Positions 55,245-64,000 of a stretch of 64,000 nucleotides of DNA are shown piece by piece. The stretch comes from Phytophthora quininea. Lineage: Eukaryota; Oomycota; Peronosporomycetes; Peronosporales; Peronosporaceae. Positions within the stretch are counted from its first letter, which is position 1; each line of letters opens with the position of its first letter. The DNA lies in assembly GCA_011947345.1 (NCBI GenBank), contig JAAVTG010000607.1, forward strand, positions 1 to 64,000, given 5' to 3'. The notes under the pieces were generated by a model. It was not told the DNA's origin and did not search any database. It saw only the letters and a list, made by a program, of their open reading frames with translations. A program made the translations under genes and the position numbers.

Positions 55245-57468
55245 TTAGGATGTGGTTTCCTGGCTTAGAGAAGATACTGGTCTAGAGGCTCCACCAGGAC
55301 TGGCAGGTCGGAATGCAAGGTCAGCTTCGTCGAGCCGTTCTCCGCAGACTAGACTATCAACAACCCAGCGTGCCGACACAATGCGTAACCCCACTCCATC
55401 GCCTTGGAATACTTCATACCATAAGCCTCTTTGCAGACCAAATGTGTGTTGCGTTTGGTCAAATTATTCGTCACTTTCGCTCCAGCAAGCTTCAAAAGCT
55501 CAATTGTTACCAGACGGTCCTGGTCCGTATAGATGGTCGTACTAGCAACTACGTCTCGAAAAGAAGGCATAGGCAATGCTGCTTTGAAAAGAGGACGAGG
55601 GCATTGCACTGTGGTTGCGAAAAGCTCGTGTGAATCGTACGGTAGCCTGCTGCCATCGGTAAGGCAGCAATTTATCCACAAGTCCGACACAAATCGCAGC
55701 AGTCGTCGTCGAGGCTTTACATTGTGGCGCGCTCGTTTGTGAGGTCTCGATTCGGGTTCATGGTCATCCTCATTCTGGTCAAGCTGCTTTTCGTGAATTT
55801 GCTGCTGCATGGCCAACGCGGCCTGTTCATCCACAGCTGCGCCGCAACACATCACTGCGTACGTCACGAAGGCGAATTGGTCCGGGTCGACATGGAGGAA
55901 GTCATTTGCTTGAAGCGCAAGGGCTTCCGTGCTACCACTACATTTTCGAAGACGCCTCAGCATCGGCGCTATGAGGTGTTTGTCGTCAGGATCACGACAG
56001 AGCAGCAAAAATGCGTCATCTTCAAAGAGTTTGGTCTTCCTCTTCTTCGTTCCGGGCGTCTTCACTTCATTCATCACACTCTCTCCATCGGCATTCAGTA
56101 ACAAGTCTTCTGACAGAAGCGACGTACTTTGCTGCTCCTGATCGAGCTGCACGGGCTCAATGGGACGTCTGGGAGCACTAACATCTTTGAACGAAGGTAC
56201 ATCGTTAGTTGTCATAGTCTCTGGGGCATGAACATCAAATTCGACTGGGTACAGCTCCTCGGGCTCGAGATGTTGACATCGTAAGCAGTCCAAGAGCCAC
56301 TGAGCAGACACAAAGTGCACTTCGCCAGCATTCATGACTCGCGAACGGATATTTTCTAACGTCTGCCGATCTACCAACGATGCACTTACAACCACATGCG
56401 TCACATGGCCAACTACCATCGTATCGTAAATTGTCCCCATGCCAGTGCGTATCAGTCGCTGCAACTGGGTCTTCATTTGGGGCGAGAAACCTAGTAAATG
56501 CAGCACACAGCCGTCAAATAGGTCCATCCACTCGTCGTCGCTCTCTTCGTCAAGTTCATAGCTGTGATCAGTCATGTCTGTTGTTTCTTCCTGCTGTCGT
56601 TGACCACGTCGATACTTTTTACGATCTGAGGCAACGCAGCAACAACTTCCTGCGCGTCTTTTGCAGTTTGGCAGCAATCTGCGTCGGCTGCTGATTCGCT
56701 TCCTCCACTTCTGGCAGTAACGCATAATCCTCCACTTCCTCCAGCACTTGCTTCTCTAAGCAAGCGTACAACCACGTGACATGCACCACCGGGATCTGAT
56801 GGGCCATTGCAGCTTCATATTTCGCACCTTCCGGTCTCTACAACAACAAACAGTTAAATATCATATAAATTCCAACATTTCAGCTAAAACCTTTCTCACA
56901 GGCGCAATGAGTAGTGTCGTGTATCCAGACTCGAGCTGCGGCTCATATTGAGCTCCGTTAGCAGTCACCAGCTCCGCCACACTCTCCTTCTCCTCCATTG
57001 GCAGCCCAGTTGTGCAAATCACGAGTCCTTCCAGCAGTCCGAGCTTGAAGTCCTTCACGTCTAATAATTGCTGGGTCCTGTAGCTCTCAAACACCCAGCG
57101 AGGTGTCGCCACGGGTAGCTCCATGGCTACTGCAGTCTTGGATATGGTAAATAAAAGTTAATGGCGAAAATATTTTACAAAAATGCTTGAAATTAAATCG
57201 TACACTGTGCTTCTGAGAACCCACAGCCTCCGCGATCAAGTGAGTGGCCACGGAAGGGTCGAAATCGTCCTGGAAGTCCCCACCGCAGGCCGATACGATC
57301 TTCCGCACTTGTTCCTAACGTAGAGAAGGTAGCAAAGCGGTTGGAGCTATGATATTAGACTTAAATGGTAGCCAAGGCGCAAATCTACAAGGTGCGCACC
57401 TTGACGGGCGGCTCCAGCCCGGTAGAGCACAAGCAGAGCCCCTTGAACAGCTTCTCCCGACTGCCCAT
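55245..57468 (-). CDS. Multi-BRCT protein, TopBP1/Dpb11-like
   Basis: Exons 57468-57400, 57314-57204, 57136-56900 and 56837-55245; introns 85, 67 and 62 nt. The N-terminal tandem BRCT pair is clear: KLFKGLCLCSTGLEPPVK, ACGGDFQDDFDPSVATHLIA and AVAMELPVATPRWVFES, then LEGLVICTTGLP and IPVVHVTWLYACLEKQ. A third BRCT is at WMDLFDGCVLHLLGF / VGHVTHVVV / HFVSAQWLLDCL, and a C-terminal one spans ITVELLKLAGAKV-like sequence to WVVDSL. TopBP1/Dpb11 proteins load replication factors and activate the checkpoint kinase ATR by binding phosphoproteins. Breaks: TTTT 56659-56662, about 56580-56590 (poorly conserved linker), and about 55370-55378, after which the C-terminus continues to a stop at 55247-55245. 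About 660 residues. Confidence 0.75.
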
Positions 57469-57754
57469 AGCTTTTGGTCGCCGTTTTGTCTATTCTCAGT
57501 TAGAGAGGGATACAATTTCTTTAACAGAGGTAATTAACTATGGAGCTTAAAGAATGGTCGTCTTTTGCCATTTGTACACATCGAAATGATAGTAGCAAGT
57601 TGCAAATTATATACTGAAACGAAGATGATTTTATCATACGCGCGATCATTTCGATACACATTTTTTAAAGTAGGGCCACAGCTAAAAATACTTGCGCGAA
57701 ACGACGCAATGGAGCAATCGCCTTACTCCTCCTCTTGCTGTCCCGCTAGAGACC
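57469..57754. promoter_or_regulatory. Shared divergent promoter region
   Basis: 286 bp between the starts of the BRCT gene (leftward) and SSNA1 (rightward). No distinct core promoter recognised. Confidence 0.4.
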
Positions 57755-58090
57755 ATGGCTCAGCAAGGCGCGACGCTGCAGAACTACAACAATGAGCTGG
57801 TCAAGTGCATCGAGGACCTGCGGGAGAAGCGCGAGGAGGTGAATCGGGCCATGCTCAAGGAGGAGGAGGAGAAGGCCAAGATCCAGAAGGACCTGACCAT
57901 CCTCACGGACCGGCTTAGCAAGATCAACGAGGCGCTGGCCAGGAAGACGCAGGCGCGCAACGAGTACGACCGCACCATCCAGGAGACGGAGGCCGCCTAC
58001 ATGAAGATCCTCGAGAGCTCGCAGACGCTGCTGCACGTGCTGAAACGGGAGACGGTGCAGCTCACCAAGAAGAAGCAGACGTCGTCGTAG
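57755..58090 (+). CDS. SSNA1: SSNA1/DIP13 microtubule-associated coiled-coil protein
   Basis: Single exon, 111 residues, close to the usual family length (119 in humans). It is recognised from the first residues ([20 protein letters not shown]) through the heptad-rich centre ([21 protein letters not shown]) to the signature [20 protein letters not shown] and [15 protein letters not shown] 57755 is chosen because the family starts exactly there, although the frame is open further upstream. The protein forms fibrils and promotes microtubule branching or stabilisation at basal bodies and centrosomes. In an oomycete with flagellate zoospores a basal-body role is likely (inference). It converges with THOC5, 82 bp apart. 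Confidence 0.93.
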   Translation: MAQQGATLQNYNNELVKCIEDLREKREEVNRAMLKEEEEKAKIQKDLTILTDRLSKINEALARKTQARNEYDRTIQETEAAYMKILESSQTLLHVLKRETVQLTKKKQTSS

Positions 58091-58172
58091 GCAGAACGCT
58101 GCAGCATCCCACACAATAACATAACATACACTACTTGATCCACAACAGCTTTGAATTCCCAGGTTCGAGCGA

Positions 58173-60516
58173 CTACCGATGACGGAGTTCCTTGGCCGCA
58201 GTGTCCATGACCAGAGCATGACGACGGTCTTTGCCGCGACGTTCGCGACCGAAGCAGAGCGAGACATCGCCCTCACCATCGGCGCCATTGCAAAGCACGT
58301 CGAAGCACAGTTCGATCTTGCGAAGTTGGTGGAGAAGCAAAAATGCTCGCTGCCTTTGGGGACCAACTCGTCGAAGTAAGCATTCACTTCGACCTCCACC
58401 TCCTGTTAATGACCAAAAGTTATTAGTCAATTGGCAAGGAGATCATGAAGCAGGCAGTACGAACCTTTAGCTGGTTTTCATACACGGGGAGCTGGTCCTT
58501 ATCCAGCGCTTTGCTGTTTGTTGCTGTGCGTGGCTGGAACAAGAAGCGAGGTGCTCGCACTGGGTACTCGGGAGCGATCTCGACGATCGCGGAGACGGCA
58601 GCATTGCCGTTTTTAAAACTCGCTCGATAGTAGCGACAACCAGTTGTTGGGAGGTGGAACTGAGCTCGCGAAGTTGCTGAAGGAGCAGCACGCTCTTTGA
58701 AGAGCTGGAACACGTCCTGCGCAGGTGCAGGGATCTCCTTCCACTCCTCGAGAACCGTTTTCACGTCATGTGGGAAGAGATGGCGTGCAAGCGGATGCAC
58801 AAAGTGTGAGCCATCGTCTCCTGACCGATGCGATGAAGCGGATTTGGTCAATTGGTCCAAGTGCTTCTTGAGCACTGCCGTGGCGACAAAGCGCTTCACA
58901 AGTTGGTTCATTACATTGCGGACGGACGGCTCTGGGCGACGAGGTTGGTCGGCATTGTCATCCACCGCACCTGGGCGCTTCAATGGATCCAAGCCACAAA
59001 TCCATTGCGCCCAGTAGTACGGTCGGCATGTAGCATTTGCAGGGAATTCCACTTCGCTGCCATTCTCTTGGAAGGCGTAGTTAATCGCCAAGTGGGGAAC
59101 TGTGAGACCGTCATCTCCAGGGAACAGATTCATCAGGATATTACTCCTCTGGTGACCGACGTGATTGTAAGCGGCAGGGACTGTCTTCACCACCTCGGCA
59201 GTCACAACCTTTGCCACTGGGAAGTACTGGAACATGACGGTGAATGTTCCGGATACGCTCTTTGCTGCTTCTCCTGCTTTACCAGCATCCAAAGGAGCTG
59301 CAACAGACACCGACAACTGCAGAGCCTTCGCATGAGGCTTCCACAGATTTTGTTCAGACACTAGAGCAGTCACAGCATCGTTTTCTTCGCCCTCCTCATG
59401 CTGATCGTGCTTTGTTTCAGAGCATTCTTCTTTTGAATCATCCTCGTGTGATGGAGTGGCATGTGGACGAAGCTCAAGCAGCTTCTCCGCCGTGTGGGCA
59501 GCCACCACGATCTCTCCACTCTCGGGTTCGGTCGCAGCCTTTTCCGTCCCACGCTTCGCCGAAGGAGAGCGCGATGGTGCACGGCTGGGGGTAGCTCCAT
59601 TGGCATTAGCATTGGCGGATGGCGAGCGCGACGGTGCCTTTAGTTTCTTCACAGACGGCGATGGCTCACGCCGATTCAAGGCTGAAGGGAACCCTCGCTT
59701 CCTGTACGCACTTCCCGTTTTGACTCCCACTGAATCGACAATCTCCAGCTTTAACTGGTTGCCAGCTTCGCCACTCGCAGTCTGATACGCGTCCAGCTCA
59801 CAGTACAGCGCGTACAAGGGCGTTGCAAGCTCCGCTCCTGCAGCATGTTGTCTGCTGCGTTGTGCAGTCACTGGCTCGCCCATATACTTTTGCAGTCCTG
59901 TAGTAGCCGCTTCAATACCCGCCAGATGCTCTGGAAGTGTGTTCAAGAATGCCTGCTTGGTCTCCGTGGCATCCTCCACCTTGGCGATCTTTAGCTTAAT
60001 CTCCTTGAGCTCTGTCTGCAGTCTACGTATCATGTCAACGCCCTTGTCAGTAAGAAATCGCCCGCGTTACACTAGGGTTACATACCTCTTCCTGGCATGT
60101 AACTCTTCTGTAAGCTGGTCCAGATGCTGTCTGTGGATGTCTTGGTCCACCTTAATGGGGATGTCTCCACTGGCGAACTCGATCTTGTCCATCTCCTTGG
60201 TGCTGAAGCCTCTGCAGCGGTGGATTTCCCGCAGCAAGTGGTCCTTCTCGTACAGCAAGTTCTGCAACTGCAGTTGGTGCGTTTCGGCCACGTCCTTCTG
60301 CTGCTGCACGAGGTTACGACGCGTATCCGCCTCCAGGAAGGTCTCGCGCAGCCCTCTCTTCATGGCACCCAGCAGCAGCAAAACCTTCCAGCGCCGCTGC
60401 TTCAGCCGCGCCTCGTCACTGTGTCGTCCGCGCTGCTCGTACAGAGCCTGCATCTCCTCGCGCAGCGCCGAGCATGCGCGCGTTAGCTGCTTGAGCGCTT
60501 CCCCTTCGTCCGCCAT
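58173..60516 (-). CDS. THOC5: THO complex subunit 5
   Basis: Exons 60516-60086, 60022-58465 and 58402-58173; introns 63 and 62 nt. Residues 1-145 are a coiled coil with the family signature NLLYEKDHLLREIHRCRGF. Exon 2 continues the coiled coil (TELKEIKLKIAKVEDATETK, LPEHLAGIEAAT), followed by a basic Ser-rich insert (KKLKAPSRSPSANANANGA), an acidic stretch and the C-terminal tandem RWD-like part (FQYFPVAKVV, HVGHQRSNILMNLFPGDDG, IVEIAPEYPVRAPRFLF). One base is missing in exon 3 at AAAAA 58339-58343 (plus strand). After it the frame reads LLLHQLRKIELCFDVL to the stop. THOC5 belongs to TREX and couples transcription to mRNA export. About 739 residues if repaired. Confidence 0.88.
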
Positions 60517-60647
60517 CGCCAATTGGATTATAACCTCTACCAAGTGTAACCCCAAACTCCGCTATCATTACATTACATTAGTCTTGATCAATACATGCAC
60601 TGTTCTTGGCTCTAACGCCTACCATTCCTCACCGCACAATTGCTGCC
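60517..60647. promoter_or_regulatory. Compact divergent promoter, 131 bp
   Basis: Only 131 bp separate the start codons of THOC5 (leftward) and the mitochondrial gene (rightward). Contains CCATTCCTCACCGCACAATTGC (60622-60643), whose CCATTCC start fits an initiator, 5 bp before the rightward ATG. The minus-strand element is not evident. Confidence 0.5.
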
Positions 60648-61247
60648 ATGTTGCGCCGCGTTGCTCTCAGCCCTCGCGCTCTGCGCCCACAGGCGTCTCG
60701 CTGCTTCTCCAAGCACGCGCCGGCCTCCCGCTCCGTGCTGCGCCCCATCCACTTCGAGCAGGACGAAGATGTACGTCTGTTCCCAATAGAGAATGATGTA
60801 GTTACGGATCCCAGTCATTGACACCTTGTTGCTCTGCTACTTTAGGACGCTGATTCTCGGCCATTCCGCGTCGTTGGCGTCCGTGACGTCGAGGTGCAGG
60901 ACTGGGACTACCCCACGCGTCTCGAGTCCGACCAGAAGAACAAGAACCGCGTGCTGCGCAACCGCTTCAACGCCCCCAACTTCGTCAGTCTCTGGGTGGA
61001 CAAGCTCAACGAGGTGGAGAGCTACCTCAAGCAGGAGAAGGTGCCGTACACGAGCGAGGGCATCGTGGCTGGCCCCGATGGCCACGATGTGCTGGTGATC
61101 CCGGCCACTGAAAGCAGCCTCGAGTTCTTCAACCTGTGCGACAACCCCGCCACCGTGGAGCTCGTGCAGGCCACGCCCGAGCTTATCAAGGAGTTCGACG
61201 ACGACAAGTACATCGAGGAGGACTTTGAGGTCGACGAGAACCAGTAG
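60648..61247 (+). CDS. Mitochondrially targeted protein, family not recognised
   Basis: Exons 60648-60770 and 60846-61247, intron 75 nt (GTACGT...CTTTAG), 174 residues, intact. The first 30 residues (MLRRVALSPRALRPQASRCF) are Arg-rich, amphipathic and free of acidic residues, a typical matrix-targeting presequence. The mature part is acidic, with VQDWDYPTRLESDQKNKNRV, RFNAPNFVSLWVDKLNEVES and a C-terminal EFDDDKYIEEDFEVDENQ. No membrane segment and no cofactor motif. The conserved-looking composition and housekeeping neighbourhood suggest a stramenopile mitochondrial or respiratory-complex accessory protein, but I cannot name it. Its promoter is shared with THOC5. Confidence 0.7.
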
Positions 61248-61383
61248 ACGTTGGTTGTTCTAGAGCGACAGGAAACGAGGTGCTGTTGGAGATGACACAG
61301 TGGCATTGATACAATAGTATTTTGGTTCAGTCTTGATAAAAAGCTATGCTACCTATCTCGTCGGCTCTTCAATCCTCTTCGCT

Positions 61384-63304
61384 CTACTCCTTGAGCCACG
61401 AATGTTCCAACGCATCGGCGGCCGTAATGCGCTTCTCCGGGTCGCGCACCAGTAGCGCCTCAATAAAGCGCTTCAAGTCCTCGGACGCGCCGCTCCAGCA
61501 GTCGTCCGAGAAGAAGACCTTCTTCACTCCTTCCGCCGTGGGCAGGAACACTGGCGCACAGCCACTTGCCAGCACATACGTCACCACGCCCACGCTCCAC
61601 AGATCCGCCTCCGTGCCGTATCCCTTGCCGCTCATCACCTCTGGCGCGATGTAGTCGCGCGTCCCGCATTTGGTGTGAGCTCGTGCCATGCGATTGCGAA
61701 CGCCGTCTAAAGCCAAGTTGGGCATGCCTGCCGATCCCGGCGGCGCGTCGTGCAGATTCGCCACCTCCGACAAGCTCTCGTGGGGTGTCAGTACATTGTC
61801 GTGGCCGTGGCCATCAAGTTTACGCGCAATGCCAAAGTCCGACAGCTTGATGTCGCTCAAGTCCTGGTTGTCTGTGGGCAGCAGAATGTTCTCCGGCTTA
61901 ATGTCGCGGTGCACAATGCATTGAGCGTGCAAGTACGCGACGGTACGCACGAGTTTGCGGATAAGAGGGCGAGTGGTGGACTCTGGCAGCGGCCCGTTCC
62001 GGTCGATAAACTCGAACAGCTCCTGTCCGCAAAGCTCCATCACGAGGAACAGACTGTCGTTGTTCTCGAACAGCTCGAGCAAACGCACCACGCCATCATG
62101 TCGTAGCGCATACATGATCTCTAGTTCGCGCTTGAGGAACCGCACCTCGATCATCTGCCGCTTGTCGATGATCTTGACGGCAAACTGTTCGCCCGTCGCC
62201 TTCTTTGTGCATCGCTTGACAACCGAGTATTTGCCAGAGCCTAGCGCCGTGCTGACGGTGTACTTGTCATGGAAATCGCGCGCCACAGGAACATCTTCTA
62301 ACAGTGTGGCAATCGAGAACAGCTGAGTGGGAGTGCGAGCGTTCAAGCTCGGGTCCAAGTCGGCGCCAAGCGACAGCGACATCCTCGCCGACTGGCCTGC
62401 TGGAGGCGTCACCTTCTCCTTGATGGACTGCAGGAACACTGGCGCAGGGTCGACAGCGCGTCCCCATCGAACAACAGCGACGGTCGACCTCCTGCATCCG
62501 CTGTGGAGTCTTGAAACCCATCCACATTCATCATCACTGGGGGCTTTGCATGTGCTGCAGCTACGAACGGGTTCTGTCCTCCCACAAGGAACGGGTCGCT
62601 GAAGTCGTCGACCATGTGCACTGCTGGCGAGTGCACGTCCAACGTGGAGAAGTTCCTCGACAAGTTCTCGAGCGCCGCGTTCTTCCGTTTGGCGGCAGGG
62701 CCGTGCAGCACCCTCCGCACCAGCGCAGGGTTGCGGTGCACGACGAACTGCTCCATCGCGTCCACGACCTGCTCGTCCCCGACGATCAGCATGTCTTCGA
62801 TCAGCTCCTTCTCTTTGGGCGACACGTCCATCTTCTCCAGGTCCGAGGCATATCGGTGGATGCGCTCCACATTGTTGGTAACCGACTTGGCGCGTCCTTT
62901 TCTCTTGAGTCCCAACGGGGAGCTGGTGGGGCTTCTTTCTACAGGGGAATGGGTCGATAGCACGGGGTGATGCAGCCTTGCTCCACCAGTGTCCGCAGCT
63001 CTTCGCAGGGCTTGTAGACCAGCACTTCTTGGTCTTCCAAATCCTTGAGACTTGTTACAGGCGTCTCCTTGTTACAGCGTCGCGTCAATAGACTCGAATT
63101 GGCTGCGAACGCTGCGAAGGACTTGCCGAACGCCAGCTCGTGGAAGCGCACGATCAGCTCCTTGGGGGACGTCATGGTGGCGCCCACGTCCAGCGCCACG
63201 GTGCCCGACCGGTCCTTCATGCGCACGTAGACGGTCTGGAGACTCGGATGCACCTGCACGGAGAGCGTCGAGGACGCCGTCGACAGCATGGCCACTTGAG
63301 GCAT
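61384..63304 (-). CDS. Protein kinase (CAMK group) with ubiquitin-like/doublecortin-like N-domain
   Basis: ATG 63304. The N-domain (residues 10-110: VYVRMKDRSGTVALDVGATM ... TPVTSLKDLEDQEVLVYKPCEEL) has the outline of a doublecortin or related beta-grasp fold. A helical linker follows (VTNNVERIHRYASDLEKMD, DEQVVDAMEQFVVHRNPALV), then a Ser/Thr kinase domain: LGSGKYSVVK, Lys in FAVKIIDKRQ, HRDIKPENIL, DFGIA, GTRDYIAPEV and WSVGVVTYVL. An insert of about 50 residues sits between DFG and APE (61830-61680). Two breaks: near GGGG 62944-62947 and near 62441-62450, joining the three parts. About 640 residues. DCX-plus-kinase would suggest a microtubule-linked DCLK-like kinase; the DCX call is tentative, the kinase certain. 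Confidence 0.8.
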
Positions 63305-64000
63305 CAGATTTATAAAGGGGGATGGGGGTTATATAGCGAAATGTACTCCAACTTTGATGGAGTGAGAGGGGAGCAGAGCCTTCCTTCCGGTGGGGCTTGT
63401 TCTCGCACGAGGGGCAAAAGCCGAACTGGGGATAGCGAGCAGAGGTTTAGTCTCCTCCTGCCTGCTGCGGATTGACACGTTTCGCGTGCGGTTCAGCATG
63501 CACCAGCCGCTTTGAGGCACACCCCAACCCAGACAGGGCGAAACCCCCACACGAAACAACAGTCAACAAAAAGACTTGAAAAGTTGGGCGAGCGCTGCTG
63601 CAGCTTTGCCGAGCCTCTTTTCTTCTCTTGGCACTCGCATCCGCTCGGCTGGAATCGACAAAAGACGGGCAAAGGATCAGGCTCGGCACGCGAAAACGCA
63701 GACAACCGCCCCAGCTCAAAGTTCAGCAGTGCATTTACCATTGAAAAACACTTTACTTTCGAGCTGCAGGCTGGGGCGTTTTCCCATAAAGATTCGCCAG
63801 CTGGCGAAACTGGCAGCGCCGCGGACGCCTGTCATACGTGTCCCAAGCAGAGTCTCGGCGCGACGTAGCAAGCAGCAACACGCACGACCCGATTCGGTGG
63901 GGGCACACGTAAATCTGCTTTCTTGAGGTGAGGTCACACGATGGAACGCGGACATTTTCCAGAGCACAAGTTTGAGAGAAGGTTTTAGTGAGGCCGCATG
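63305..64000. other. Upstream region of the kinase gene
   Basis: No coding pattern on either strand. TATATA at 63331-63336 (tatatagcg) lies 27 bp upstream of the kinase ATG, but oomycete promoters rarely use TATA boxes. It may contain the promoter of a gene beyond the right edge. Confidence 0.4.

Noticed and set aside
1..64000. tRNA or rRNA genes
   Set aside because: I saw no cloverleaf-like segment with A/B box pattern and no rRNA core sequence, but a covariance-model scan was not possible.

Overview
The window is nuclear DNA of an oomycete, most likely Phytophthora or a close relative. Evidence: genes with short GT-AG introns (about 59-85 nt), the oomycete INR+FPR core promoter (exact 19-nt match at 15325-15343), and families typical of these plant pathogens: a transglutaminase elicitor with a Pep-13-like peptide, catalytically dead trypsin-fold glucanase-inhibitor-like proteins, an RXLR-type effector relic, bZIP/START-like regulators, mucin-like Thr/Pro proteins and a PDR-type ABC transporter. 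The species cannot be fixed from this sequence alone.

Layout. 0-3.7 kb: frame-broken bZIP-like gene running off the left edge, an arrestin-fold gene, a bZIP/START-like gene. 4.9-11.7 kb: a mucin-like gene that is almost entirely a nested tandem array (46 super-repeats). 12-15 kb: broken RXLR-type effector with an intact core promoter, beside a decayed non-LTR retroelement. 15.3-24.3 kb: transglutaminase elicitor, NSE4 (SMC5/6 kleisin), a GyrI-like ligand-binding protein, a Cys-rich type I membrane protein and a leucine-rich hypothetical. 24.4-28.3 kb: UshA/5'-nucleotidase-like enzyme and urocanate hydratase. 28.3-34.3 kb: gene-poor, AT-rich, with retroelement-like relics and a foldback/MITE-like element. 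34.3-39.2 kb: three glucanase-inhibitor-like genes around an NDP-sugar 4,6-dehydratase. 39.9-55.2 kb: TOM1-like 7TM protein, subtilase, FAD monooxygenase, CBM9-like protein, ABC transporter, second nucleotidase, second TYSPE mucin-like protein. 55.2-63.3 kb: a dense housekeeping block (TopBP1/Dpb11-like, SSNA1, THOC5, a mitochondrial protein, a protein kinase) with gaps of about 75-290 bp.

How the genes relate. Two layers are interleaved. One is conserved cell biology (genome maintenance: NSE4 and the BRCT protein; mRNA export: THOC5; microtubules: SSNA1; histidine catabolism: urocanase; sugar nucleotides: 4,6-dehydratase). The other is secreted or surface-facing (elicitor transglutaminase, inhibitor-like trypsin folds, subtilase, mucin-like coats, effector relic), lying mainly next to repeat-rich stretches.

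Caution: many conserved genes are interrupted by apparent 1-nt losses, very often at homopolymer runs of 4-5 bases. I read most of these as possible assembly errors rather than proof of pseudogenes, and I give the position of each break. Exon boundaries were worked out by hand from splice signals, reading frame and family continuity.
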